Origin: Anaerolineaceae bacterium
GTDB taxonomy: Bacteria > Chloroflexota > Anaerolineae > Aggregatilineales > Phototrophicaceae
NCBI GenBank assembly: GCA_020634165.1
Contig: JACKCF010000001.1
Location: 2,232,001 to 2,296,000 of the forward strand
DNA length: 64,000 nt
Direction: 5' to 3'
The translations under genes were made by a program, and so were the position numbers. This document shows, in pieces, positions 24,244 to 31,730 of this stretch; the first letter of the stretch is position 1; each line of letters opens with the position of its first letter. The notes below the pieces were generated by a model. That model worked only from the letters and a program-made list of their open reading frames with translations. It was not told the origin of the DNA and made no database searches.

Positions 24244-25790
24244 AACATACTCAGCTTCAAAAGCAGATGATCAGCATCTTCTTGCTAGCCATCTGCTTTT
24301 TTCTTCTGCAAAGTGATCTATCCGCACAAGATGAATCGATCGAAGACGCCCAACCCGCCGAAGGACTGACGCTGCACGTCGTCCAGCGGGGGGAGAATCT
24401 TTATCGCATCGCCATCGCGTATGGCACCACCATCGACGAACTAGCAGAACTCAATGGCATAACCAACGTCAGCAGCATCTTCGTTGGGCAAAGATTGCTC
24501 GTCCCTAGTGGAGAAGACCCTTCTGTACCACAAACGCACACGGTACAGGTTGGGGAAACGTTAGCTTCTATCGCAGACCTATACGACCTCGAATGGCAGT
24601 ACCTGCTGGAACTGAATCAACTGGCTAATGCTGATCGCATCTACCCAGGACAGGTTATCGCACTGGTACCGGAAGCTGTCACTACACCCACGCCGGAGCC
24701 AACGCCATCCAATGAGCCAAGCCCAGAACCAGCGACTGAGGAACCAGAAACGCCCGTCAGCCAGGAAGACACGTCACTTGGCATTGTCGCGACGCCGGAA
24801 GCACCTGCTGTAACGGGTATTCCTTTCCTGCACACGGTACAGCGCGGAGAAACACTGTATAAGATCGCGACAGCCTATGGCTTAACTGTCAATGATCTGG
24901 TGACAGCCAATGATATTAGCGATCCGACCCTTATTTATGGTGGTCAGCAGTTAATCATTCCAAATCTGGAAGTGCCTGAAACAGCTATCAATCTACCTGC
25001 CCCACTAACCAATGTGCAGGTCAATCCGATTCTATTCAGAGAAGGTGAAACCGGCTCGTTCATCATCACAACTTCGGCACCTGCAACGGTGACGGGAACA
25101 TTCCTGGGCACGGACTTGAAAATTGTAAGCCAGGACGCGCTGCAACACTCCGCGATTATTGGTATTCCGATGAACACGGTTGCAGGCATCTACCCTATTG
25201 AGCTGTTCGTGAATGGGGCGGCCCAGACAACTTATACATTCAATGTGCGGGTTGTCGCTGGGGGATATGGGGCGCAATACATCACATTAGCCGCAGATCA
25301 GGCGCCACTCTATGACATTGCTGTCGATGAAAACGAGATGAACTTGCTGAGCCGAATCACGAGCGAGTTTACTGAGCCACGCCAGTATGGCGGCACACTA
25401 AGCCTGCCGGCGGCAGCGGCAATGAACGCACCCTTCGGGGCACGACGCTCGATCAATGGCGGCGGATTTGACCGTTATCATTCAGGCGCGGACTTTGCAT
25501 CACCGCCAGGGACCAATGTTTTTGCGGCTGCTCCTGGTCGGATTGTCATGGCTGACACATTGAATATTCGCGGTAATGCGGTCGTTATCGACCACGGCTG
25601 GGGCGTTTATACGCTGTACGCACATATGTCGAGCATTCTGGTAAGCCTGGGCGATACAGTACAGACCGGACAGGTCATCGGGCTAGCGGGCACAACAGGG
25701 CGCAGCACAGGGCCACACCTTCACTGGGAAGTGTGGGTACATGGGGTGCCCGTCAACCCACTGCAATGGTTACAGTCTGCCCTTCCATAA
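24240..25790 (+). CDS. LysM-containing M23 (LytM-type) peptidoglycan endopeptidase
   Basis: This is an exported 516-residue protein with a signal segment (about residues 8-30). Three LysM domains lie at about 43-89, 97-145 and 197-243, the second and third separated by a Pro/Thr/Glu linker. A beta module occupies 255-345. The M23 metallopeptidase domain is at 390-510 and the zinc site is complete: His414 and Asp418 in HSGADF, His462 in YAHMS, and His493 and His495 in GPHLHWE. It should cleave peptide cross-links of peptidoglycan, though the bond specificity cannot be told. It ends the LysM-DUF192-M23 set and is followed by a bidirectional terminator. Confidence 0.94.
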   Translation: MKHTQLQKQMISIFLLAICFFLLQSDLSAQDESIEDAQPAEGLTLHVVQRGENLYRIAIAYGTTIDELAELNGITNVSSIFVGQRLLVPSGEDPSVPQTHTVQVGETLASIADLYDLEWQYLLELNQLANADRIYPGQVIALVPEAVTTPTPEPTPSNEPSPEPATEEPETPVSQEDTSLGIVATPEAPAVTGIPFLHTVQRGETLYKIATAYGLTVNDLVTANDISDPTLIYGGQQLIIPNLEVPETAINLPAPLTNVQVNPILFREGETGSFIITTSAPATVTGTFLGTDLKIVSQDALQHSAIIGIPMNTVAGIYPIELFVNGAAQTTYTFNVRVVAGGYGAQYITLAADQAPLYDIAVDENEMNLLSRITSEFTEPRQYGGTLSLPAAAAMNAPFGARRSINGGGFDRYHSGADFASPPGTNVFAAAPGRIVMADTLNIRGNAVVIDHGWGVYTLYAHMSSILVSLGDTVQTGQVIGLAGTTGRSTGPHLHWEVWVHGVPVNPLQWLQSALP

Positions 25791-25814
25791 GCCGGTCACC
25801 ACGCCTTTGACAAA

Positions 25815-25853
25815 ACAAAAAAACGGGCCAGCACATGCTGAACCCGTTTTTTC
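25815..25853. terminator. Bidirectional terminator between convergent genes
   Basis: An imperfect hairpin (aaaaaacgggccagca / tgctgaacccgtttttt, small internal mismatch) with A-rich left and T-rich right flanks lies between the M23 gene and the minus-strand membrane gene. It can stop transcription from both sides. Confidence 0.75.
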
Positions 25854-25872
25854 TTTGCCTAGTGGTGGCTAA

Positions 25873-27006
25873 TTAGTCGTAAGCTTCGTCCAAGGATTCA
25901 AAGTCCGTAAACAGGAAATGATCGTGGTAGTAGTGAATCCACAGGAACGAGAGAATCGCGGTGTAATAGGCTGTATCGAAATGCGCGTTAGGGTCAATGC
26001 CTGGGGAGACGATACCAGCGATGAAGTAAACCAGCAGGAAGATCACCAGTGAGCCACCCAGTAGCAAAGTGCTGAGCATATAAAGGCCACGGGAATCTTT
26101 GCTGCGGCGGCTGAAACGGGCCACCAGTGGTGATTCCTGGTCGAGTTTGCCAAATTCCTGGCGAATCTTGATGATGTAGAAAGTAATCGCCAGATACTGG
26201 AACGAATGCCAGGTGTTCAGGCCCTGGAAAGCAGTATCGAGATTGGGCAGCATCGGGGTGAAAAACGCCACAATCACGGTAATAACGATGAATGCCGTCT
26301 TGGGCCAATTGATAGTGCCTTCGCGGTATTCACGCACCGTTTTGATGACGTATGCGGCCAGCGCAACGAAGAAAACAGCGCTCATGGCTACAAAGAACCA
26401 GGGCTGCTCAAAGAAGTCGGGAATCGCTGCACCGAGATCGTTTGTACCGATTTCAAATGTGCCCTGGCTGATTTTGTAGGCAGCAATCGGGAACAAGCAT
26501 GTCAGGATGATGGCATAGTCAATCATGCGCGCAGGCATACTGACGGCGCTCTGGCGAACGTATTTGCTCTCTTTATGGTTGTAGAGTTCGACGATGTACG
26601 TCACCTGATGCAGCACGTGGATCGAAGCCCAGAAGAAGAACACGGTCAGCAGCAGGGTCAGATTGAGGAATGCCAGCGCAATCACGATGATAGGAATGAT
26701 GATCGACGAGCGTATCAGCATGGGGTAGCGCTTGCTGAAGGCATTATCCAGGCCCGTACGCAGGAAGGTCGACATCATGTGCGGGCCCCCAATGGCAACA
26801 GCAACGAAGCCATTGACGACGTTACGGGCAACATCATCATCAATGTGCAGAATATCACGAGCTGCCAGATAGATCAGATATGGAAGCGGAACGACAATCA
26901 CGCTAAAGGTGATAAACAGCAAATCCCATTTGCGAGTACGAAGCCAGAAAGATGTTTCGCTTGGCTTGTCGCGCGTAATAGTCCCTGCAGATGCAATTGC
27001 AGCCAT
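25873..27006 (-). CDS. Polytopic membrane protein with intramembrane histidines, function unknown
   Basis: The frame reaches 27057, but the ATG at 27006 has AAAGGG six to seven bases upstream; this gives 377 residues. About nine hydrophobic helices are seen. Histidines recur at helix ends or inside spans: GGPHMMST, SIHVLHQVTYIVELYNH, NTWHSFQYL and the C-terminal WIHYYHDHFLF. Such clustering suggests metal or heme binding and recalls membrane carotenoid-cleavage or desaturase-like proteins, but no family motif is complete and I do not assign one. A good promoter lies upstream (27067-27094). It appears monocistronic. Confidence 0.75.
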   Translation of the reverse strand: MAAIASAGTITRDKPSETSFWLRTRKWDLLFITFSVIVVPLPYLIYLAARDILHIDDDVARNVVNGFVAVAIGGPHMMSTFLRTGLDNAFSKRYPMLIRSSIIIPIIVIALAFLNLTLLLTVFFFWASIHVLHQVTYIVELYNHKESKYVRQSAVSMPARMIDYAIILTCLFPIAAYKISQGTFEIGTNDLGAAIPDFFEQPWFFVAMSAVFFVALAAYVIKTVREYREGTINWPKTAFIVITVIVAFFTPMLPNLDTAFQGLNTWHSFQYLAITFYIIKIRQEFGKLDQESPLVARFSRRSKDSRGLYMLSTLLLGGSLVIFLLVYFIAGIVSPGIDPNAHFDTAYYTAILSFLWIHYYHDHFLFTDFESLDEAYD

Positions 27007-27066
27007 AGCATGCCCTTTCAGTGTTCTCAATTTGTGCGAATCAGTTGAGAGCGCCAACTTGCGCCC

Positions 27067-27094
27067 ATTATATACAATTTATTTAGCCTAGCAA
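27067..27094 (-). promoter_or_regulatory. Promoter of the His-rich membrane protein gene
   Basis: On the minus strand TTGCTA (27089-27094) and a perfect TATAAT (27067-27072) are 16 bases apart, about 60 bases before the ATG at 27006. Confidence 0.65.
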
Positions 27095-27152
27095 AGTATT
27101 TTTAATGTGAGCAATCCAGTTGTATTGTGGACCTATACGTCGAAATGCGGTT

Positions 27153-27479
27153 TTAGTAGCCAAATAAGCGGCAGAGATTGACCTGGGCTGGCGTGCCACA
27201 GGTCCCCAAAACATTGAAGAAAGCAATGGCGATGATGCCACAGGCGGCCAATATCGCGAGCACAACCAAACAACCACACCAAGCAAAAGGTCCGCCGCCT
27301 AAGATGCCAAGAAAAATATCGAGGAAGTGCCCCAGACCTTCAATCAGCACACCAATAAACTGAAGTCCGAAGACTACGATCATGCCGACGATGCAGATGC
27401 CGCAACAACACAGCAATAAAGTCGGACTCGATCCCAGGTCAATATTGAAATTCTGAAGAAGCTGAATTATTGATTCCAT
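27153..27479 (-). CDS. Small cysteine-rich membrane protein
   Basis: The protein has 108 residues from the ATG at 27479 (a TTG nine bases upstream is less likely). Two long hydrophobic stretches contain a CCCGIC cluster and a WCGC pair; two more Cys near the C-terminus (LGTCG, NLCRLFGY) make nine in all. No signal peptidase site or known domain is seen. The Cys could be lipid-modified, metal-binding or simply packed in the bilayer. It is co-directional with two upstream genes (27509-28464). Confidence 0.55.
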   Translation of the reverse strand: MESIIQLLQNFNIDLGSSPTLLLCCCGICIVGMIVVFGLQFIGVLIEGLGHFLDIFLGILGGGPFAWCGCLVVLAILAACGIIAIAFFNVLGTCGTPAQVNLCRLFGY

Positions 27480-27508
27480 TGCTAACAACTTTGCACAGTT
27501 GGTGATTA

Positions 27509-27940
27509 CTAATCACATACGCCACCAAGCTGGTCAACAAGTTCCCATTCTGCGTCTGCTCCACGCATATAACAATCACAGAACACGGCATCCTGTGATT
27601 CGTTATGGCTTGACTGCCAAAAAACATAATTTACATATGTCTCAAGGCACATTTCCGTCTCAGATTGTTGGTCTATTAGGCTGCGTGTTATGGCAAAACC
27701 ACGATCCTCAATTTCCATGACTGTCTGAATTTTCAGGAAGGGATGCTGGGCGGGATCAGGCACATTGGCATGTTCCAGCATAATCTGGCCGTTGATGGCA
27801 AGGTAGAAGAATGTACACGGCGCGAGCAAAATCAGGAACCAGACGACCAGAAGCAGGGAGCATCCTAGTCGCCGAAGAATACTCGGCTTCTTTGGCGGGG
27901 CTGGGTTGATGCTGTCTTCAGGAAGCTGGGAATTAATCAT
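27509..27940 (-). CDS. Single-span membrane protein of unknown function
   Basis: The protein has 143 residues. After a cytoplasmic Pro-rich start there is one hydrophobic span at about 27-50 (CSLLLVVWFLILLAPCTFFYLAI), then an outer domain of about 90 residues with five Cys, including CDCYM, which could form disulfides. No family is recognised. It lies five bases downstream of the Nudix gene on the same strand and is probably cotranscribed. Confidence 0.65.
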   Translation of the reverse strand: MINSQLPEDSINPAPPKKPSILRRLGCSLLLVVWFLILLAPCTFFYLAINGQIMLEHANVPDPAQHPFLKIQTVMEIEDRGFAITRSLIDQQSETEMCLETYVNYVFWQSSHNESQDAVFCDCYMRGADAEWELVDQLGGVCD

Positions 27941-27945
27941 TGGGC

Positions 27946-28464
27946 CTACTCTTCATTCGCATACTGAATACGGATATTGTCATCATCGTCATAGGAAACA
28001 TAGCCAAAGTATGGCTGCGTATCTTCACTCATAACCAGAATACGCGGCAGCAGCAATGGCAAATCTTCTACCAGATCGTATTGGTCCAAAGACTTTACGT
28101 CTATCCAATGTAATGTGCCTTCGCGTTCGTCGGCGATCACAGCCCGACTGCTACTGTGCGCCGTGAAAACGAACAACATAATGCCCGTCGATTCCCCGGC
28201 GTTGATGTTGTGAATAGCACGCAGTTTAACATTGCTTACATCAAGGCCGCTTTCCTCTTTGATTTCGCGGACGGCTGCTGTGTAGGGGTCTTCTGAGGAC
28301 TCTATGTGACCACCGAGGCCATTATATTGGTTCGGGAATATGCGGCGATGGGGGCTGCGCTTCATCAGCAATACGTCATTGCCGTTGAGTACGAAACACA
28401 GTGTTCTTGGTATCGTCAGCCATCTGCCTGTGGTTGCATCGGCCCCCTGCTGTGTAGCACCCAT
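27946..28464 (-). CDS. Nudix hydrolase (8-oxo-dGTPase-like)
   Basis: The 172-residue protein has a perfect Nudix box, GX5EX7REUXEEXGU, spanning Gly52 to Leu74 (GHIESSEDPYTAAVREIKEE is the core). The phrase LLMKRSPHRRIFPNQYNGLGGH before the box resembles MutT/NUDT1-like enzymes that hydrolyse oxidised nucleotides or other nucleoside diphosphate derivatives. The exact substrate cannot be predicted. AGGA lies nine bases before the ATG. It is divergent from the ParB/Srx-fold gene at 28625 and heads a minus-strand run with two small membrane proteins. Confidence 0.92.
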   Translation of the reverse strand: MGATQQGADATTGRWLTIPRTLCFVLNGNDVLLMKRSPHRRIFPNQYNGLGGHIESSEDPYTAAVREIKEESGLDVSNVKLRAIHNINAGESTGIMLFVFTAHSSSRAVIADEREGTLHWIDVKSLDQYDLVEDLPLLLPRILVMSEDTQPYFGYVSYDDDDNIRIQYANEE

Positions 28465-28624
28465 CCGTCAATGTCCTTTCATGTGGCCTATAGAACTATG
28501 CCCATGTATAGCACATTAGACCAACTCATCCGAGAGCCTAATAAACCCGCATACGATCTATTGCGAAACACATGCCTGCATGGTACGTTTATCGAGGCCA
28601 AGGGTCTCTACAAAAGGCAAACTT

Positions 28625-29443
28625 ATGTCAGGTGATTATACTACCTTACCCGTATTGAAAATCATCCCTCTGGAACAGGTCCACCCTCATGAGGTGCACG
28701 ATCCACAGCGTTCACGGCCATTGATCGAACGGCTGAAAAAAGCAGACTATCTGACCAATCCCATTATGGTCGCTCCGGCCCGACAGGATGGCCATTACGT
28801 CGTTTTAGACGGCTCTAATCGCTATCATTCATTCTCATCGCTGGGGTACTCGCGTATTTTAGCGCAGGTGGTGTCATATGATTCAGAGGATGTCAAACTC
28901 AGCATCTGGCACCATGCAGTGAGTCATATCAACGATCATCTATTGATTTCAGAGATTGAGAAAATCCCAGATGTGACGGTTACACGGGGTTGGGCTGACA
29001 ATGAAGTCGCGAGCATCATCCTGCGCGATGGTATTTATCTGACGATACAGGCCAATGTTGAGACGAAAAAAGAATTGAGCCGCGTTTTGCGTGATGTCGT
29101 GGATGTCTACCAAAAAAATGGGGTGCTGCATCGAACAGCATCCGACGATCCTAAAGAGGTATGGCACGCATTCCCAGATGCAACAGCCTATGTAAAGTTC
29201 CCACAGTATCGTCCGCAGGACATCCTAGAAGCACCAGAACATGGTGGGTTGCTGCCCCCTGGCATCAGCAGGCATATCATCCATGGCCGCGCGCTGCGTG
29301 TGAATTATCCGCTTAGTCTGCTGAAAGACGATACCAAACCACTTGACGAAACAAATCGCGATTTACGCGGCTGGCTGCAAGAAAAGCTAGAAATGCGGGC
29401 CGTTCGCTATTATGCTGAAAGCACATATCAGTTCGATGAGTAG
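28625..29443 (+). CDS. ParB/sulfiredoxin-fold protein, SerK/SbnI-like
   Basis: The frame is open to 28580, but the ATG at 28625 has AAAAGG seven bases upstream; product 272 residues. Residues 10-85 show the ParB/Srx superfamily pattern: an N-terminal strand-helix (IIPLEQVHPHEVHD), then PIMVAPARQDGHYVVLDGSNRYHSFSSLG, where LDGxxR is the nucleotide-binding box. Members fused to a longer C-terminal region include free-serine kinases (SerK, SbnI) that form O-phosphoserine. No helix-turn-helix of chromosomal ParB is visible. The adjacent ACT-domain gene, nine bases downstream, fits an amino-acid-related role. Superfamily is secure; kinase activity is inference. Confidence 0.75.
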   Translation: MSGDYTTLPVLKIIPLEQVHPHEVHDPQRSRPLIERLKKADYLTNPIMVAPARQDGHYVVLDGSNRYHSFSSLGYSRILAQVVSYDSEDVKLSIWHHAVSHINDHLLISEIEKIPDVTVTRGWADNEVASIILRDGIYLTIQANVETKKELSRVLRDVVDVYQKNGVLHRTASDDPKEVWHAFPDATAYVKFPQYRPQDILEAPEHGGLLPPGISRHIIHGRALRVNYPLSLLKDDTKPLDETNRDLRGWLQEKLEMRAVRYYAESTYQFDE

Positions 29444-29452
29444 GATGGATCT

Positions 29453-29890
29453 ATGTCGCAAACTGTAGCCGACGTTTTGTCACAAGCTGTGTTTTATACG
29501 GATGACGCTGATTACGTAGTTATTCGGATGCCAGCACGAGCAATTGTCGCTGCTGCAAGCGTCCTGGCAGAAGTGGGCGAGCCATTTTCTACGCTAATCG
29601 TTGATAAAGATGAAGTCACCCTTATCCTGGATGTGGAAGCGTATGAGGAATACAAACATCGCCTACGCGATTCACAAGCAGACATCGGCCTATGGCGACT
29701 GATTACGTTGGATATGGAACTTGAAAGCGATCTGGTGGGCTTGATGGCGGTCATCAGCCAGGCACTTGCCAATGCCGGTGTATCCGTCCTGCCGATTGCC
29801 GCCTACTCGCGAGATCACATTCTCGTTCCGGCACAAAAAATCGACACAGCGCTAACGGCCCTCAATGCGCTGAAAACAGCAAATCAATAA
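29453..29890 (+). CDS. ACT-domain protein (CASTOR/ACT_7-like)
   Basis: This 145-residue cytoplasmic protein shows two ACT-like halves. The first half has YVVIRMPARAIVAAASVLAEV. The second has LITLDMELESDLVGLMAVISQALANAGVSVLPIAAYSRDHILVP, the pattern of amino-acid-binding ACT_7 or CASTOR-type domains, in which a helix and the SxxxDHILVP strand frame the ligand. It probably senses an amino acid. Its position immediately after the SerK-like gene suggests it regulates that product or acts on the same metabolite. No catalytic domain is attached. Confidence 0.85.
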   Translation: MSQTVADVLSQAVFYTDDADYVVIRMPARAIVAAASVLAEVGEPFSTLIVDKDEVTLILDVEAYEEYKHRLRDSQADIGLWRLITLDMELESDLVGLMAVISQALANAGVSVLPIAAYSRDHILVPAQKIDTALTALNALKTANQ

Positions 29891-29911
29891 GGTTCTCCAA
29901 TAAGGTTCTTC

Positions 29912-30274
29912 ATGGAAATCAACATCTTCAACGACCCTAATCAGGTTCCACAGCCAAAAGACAAGATCAAGATTGAGCGGGTTGAAGCAACGCCCTACCC
30001 TGATCGCTACCGTGTGCATGTTGAAATTGATGTCACGCCGTTCCGAGAGCGACCGAACCTGCTGATTGTCATGAAGGATGCTTCAGACAGTATCATCAAC
30101 GAGCTAAGTGTCATTGAGACCATGCACGCTAAGATGGAATTCACGCTGCATATTCGTGGCAAAGACGATCCGGCGGGTGATTATCTGATCGATGTCGAGC
30201 TTTTCTTCGAGACGAGAAATCCGCCGCAGGACCGCGCGAGTGTTTCACTGACTATTCCCTCGGCTGATGAGTAA
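29912..30274 (+). CDS. Small beta-rich protein of unknown function
   Basis: I do not recognise a family. The 120-residue protein alternates hydrophobic and polar residues in a way expected of an all-beta sandwich (KIERVEATPYPDRYRVHVEI, MEFTLHIRG, YLIDVELFFETR), with no Cys, no signal peptide and no membrane span. Its stop overlaps the start of the JAMM peptidase gene by eight bases, so the two are probably made together. It could be a partner or a substrate-recognition module of that peptidase, but there is no direct evidence. Confidence 0.7.
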   Translation: MEINIFNDPNQVPQPKDKIKIERVEATPYPDRYRVHVEIDVTPFRERPNLLIVMKDASDSIINELSVIETMHAKMEFTLHIRGKDDPAGDYLIDVELFFETRNPPQDRASVSLTIPSADE

Positions 30275-30854
30275 CGCATCCTCACCACAATTCTTTGAGT
30301 CGCTATGCCTGCCACAGGAAATCGCACGGCAAATCGCTGCACAGATTGATGCCTACCCCGAAGAAGAAATATGCGGTTTGCTGGCTGGGAACGCTAATGT
30401 GGTCAGTCGGTGCTTCGCCGTTCCTAATGTTGCCACAGTGAAAAAGGTAACATTTGAGATGGACAACACAGCGCTGCTACGTGCGCTCAAAGAGATTGAC
30501 AAGGCAGGGCTTACCCTACTTGCAACTTATCACAGCCATCCCACGGGCCAATTGATGCTATCGAGACATGATGTTATGGCACTCGGAAGCCAGTGGCCGC
30601 ATATTTATCATGTGGTCGTCAACAGAAAACCGGACGAACTCATGATGAAGGCATGGCATTTTGATAAGCAAGATGTCGTTTCCGTGCTCATCGTGATAGA
30701 TGACTACGGTGCAAATCCGATAAGGTCACAACGTTTATCCAACGCACAGCAGGTTGCGATTATACTAGCAGCAGTGATCACTATCGTGGTCTTAGTCGTC
30801 CTGGCAGTGACTTTGCTGCCGCCACCACCGGACCTGACACAGCAGTTACGGTGA
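30267..30854 (+). CDS. JAMM/MPN+ metallopeptidase with C-terminal membrane anchor
   Basis: The protein has 195 residues. The JAMM zinc motif is complete: Glu34 in EEEICGLL, His89 and His91 in YHSHPTG, Ser99 and Asp102 (HxHx7Sx2D). JAMM enzymes cleave isopeptide or peptide bonds, such as ubiquitin-like modifiers, or act in sulfur-carrier processing. A single hydrophobic helix at about 162-184, ending PPPP, anchors the catalytic domain to the inner face of the membrane. The gene overlaps an unknown small gene. No ubiquitin-like, E1-like or sulfur-carrier gene is seen nearby, so the substrate is open. Confidence 0.88.
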   Translation: MSNASSPQFFESLCLPQEIARQIAAQIDAYPEEEICGLLAGNANVVSRCFAVPNVATVKKVTFEMDNTALLRALKEIDKAGLTLLATYHSHPTGQLMLSRHDVMALGSQWPHIYHVVVNRKPDELMMKAWHFDKQDVVSVLIVIDDYGANPIRSQRLSNAQQVAIILAAVITIVVLVVLAVTLLPPPPDLTQQLR

Positions 30855-30875
30855 TACGCACGGAGCATACAACAC

Positions 30876-31730
30876 ATGCTGTTTGAAATCGTAATTATCA
30901 TTCTCATCGGCTGGATTGCCGGAATTATCGTCAACGCGCTGGCTGATGAGCTACCCTACCGTCGTAATCCAGCAACACCTGTATATGCTGATGGCAGCCC
31001 AAGGCCACTGACTGCATGGTCTGGTATTCTGGCTTTTCTGCTGAATCAACGTACGTCAGAAGGTGGAAAACCTAACCCAACGCGCAAGCGGGAGTATGAT
31101 CCTTCACCTGCGCTAAGTTGGCGTTACCCGGCGACTGAGTTTCTTACGATTATCCTGATGCTCATCGCATACATGGCCGCGCAGCAAAATAACATTCCAC
31201 TTGCCCAGCAAGTATTCTGGTATATCTACATGGCGATCATGGCTCTGATCGTCGTGATTGACATCGAACACAAGCTGATTCTCTTTGTCGTGATTATCCC
31301 TTCAGCGGTCATCGCGATTGTTGATGCGCTAGTACTGCCGACGCCGCAGCCCAACATACAAAATGCGCTGATAGGCGCGGCAATTGGATTCGGCACGTTC
31401 TATCTATTTTATAAGGGTGGATTTCTGTTCACCTATTTGATGGGGCAAATGCGCGGCGAGAAGATCAACACGGTTGCTTTCGGCTATGGCGACGTCATGA
31501 TGATTACATTGGCAGGACTAATGGTAGGCGCCGCAAACGTGATCATAGCATTATTCCTGACGGTCATCTTCGGGGCTATCGGGGCACTGCTTTATATCAT
31601 CGCACGTTCCGTGCTAGGCAGCCGCTACAGCGCCTTTACAGCACTCCCATACGGCCCCTACATTGTGCTAGCGACGATCATCATGCTGCTATACGGCGAA
31701 TCGGTTCGTTTTGCGCTGATGGGCGTTTAG
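30876..31730 (+). CDS. A24-type prepilin peptidase-like membrane protein
   Basis: This 284-residue polytopic protein has two membrane-embedded aspartates in the A24 pattern: ALIVVIDIEHKLI and the GxGD-type FGYGDVMMITLAGLMVG, followed by the family ending ALPYGPYIVLA. The N-terminal methyltransferase-associated zinc cysteines of full PilD are absent and the first cytoplasmic loop is long and charged. It may therefore process type IV pilin-like or other class III signal peptides without N-methylation. No pilin or secretion genes are near. Its stop codon overlaps that of the convergent mnmA. Confidence 0.85.
   Translation: MLFEIVIIILIGWIAGIIVNALADELPYRRNPATPVYADGSPRPLTAWSGILAFLLNQRTSEGGKPNPTRKREYDPSPALSWRYPATEFLTIILMLIAYMAAQQNNIPLAQQVFWYIYMAIMALIVVIDIEHKLILFVVIIPSAVIAIVDALVLPTPQPNIQNALIGAAIGFGTFYLFYKGGFLFTYLMGQMRGEKINTVAFGYGDVMMITLAGLMVGAANVIIALFLTVIFGAIGALLYIIARSVLGSRYSAFTALPYGPYIVLATIIMLLYGESVRFALMGV

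Noticed and set aside
26206..27048. 280-codon open frame antisense to the His-rich membrane protein gene
   Set aside because: It is the complement of a well-supported gene with promoter and ribosome site; the translated sequence has no hydrophobic core or domain and an odd His/Asn/Asp-rich composition.
27153..27479. Cys-rich small protein as a peptide natural-product precursor
   Set aside because: No leader/core architecture, no modification enzymes nearby; two clear membrane spans make it a membrane protein.
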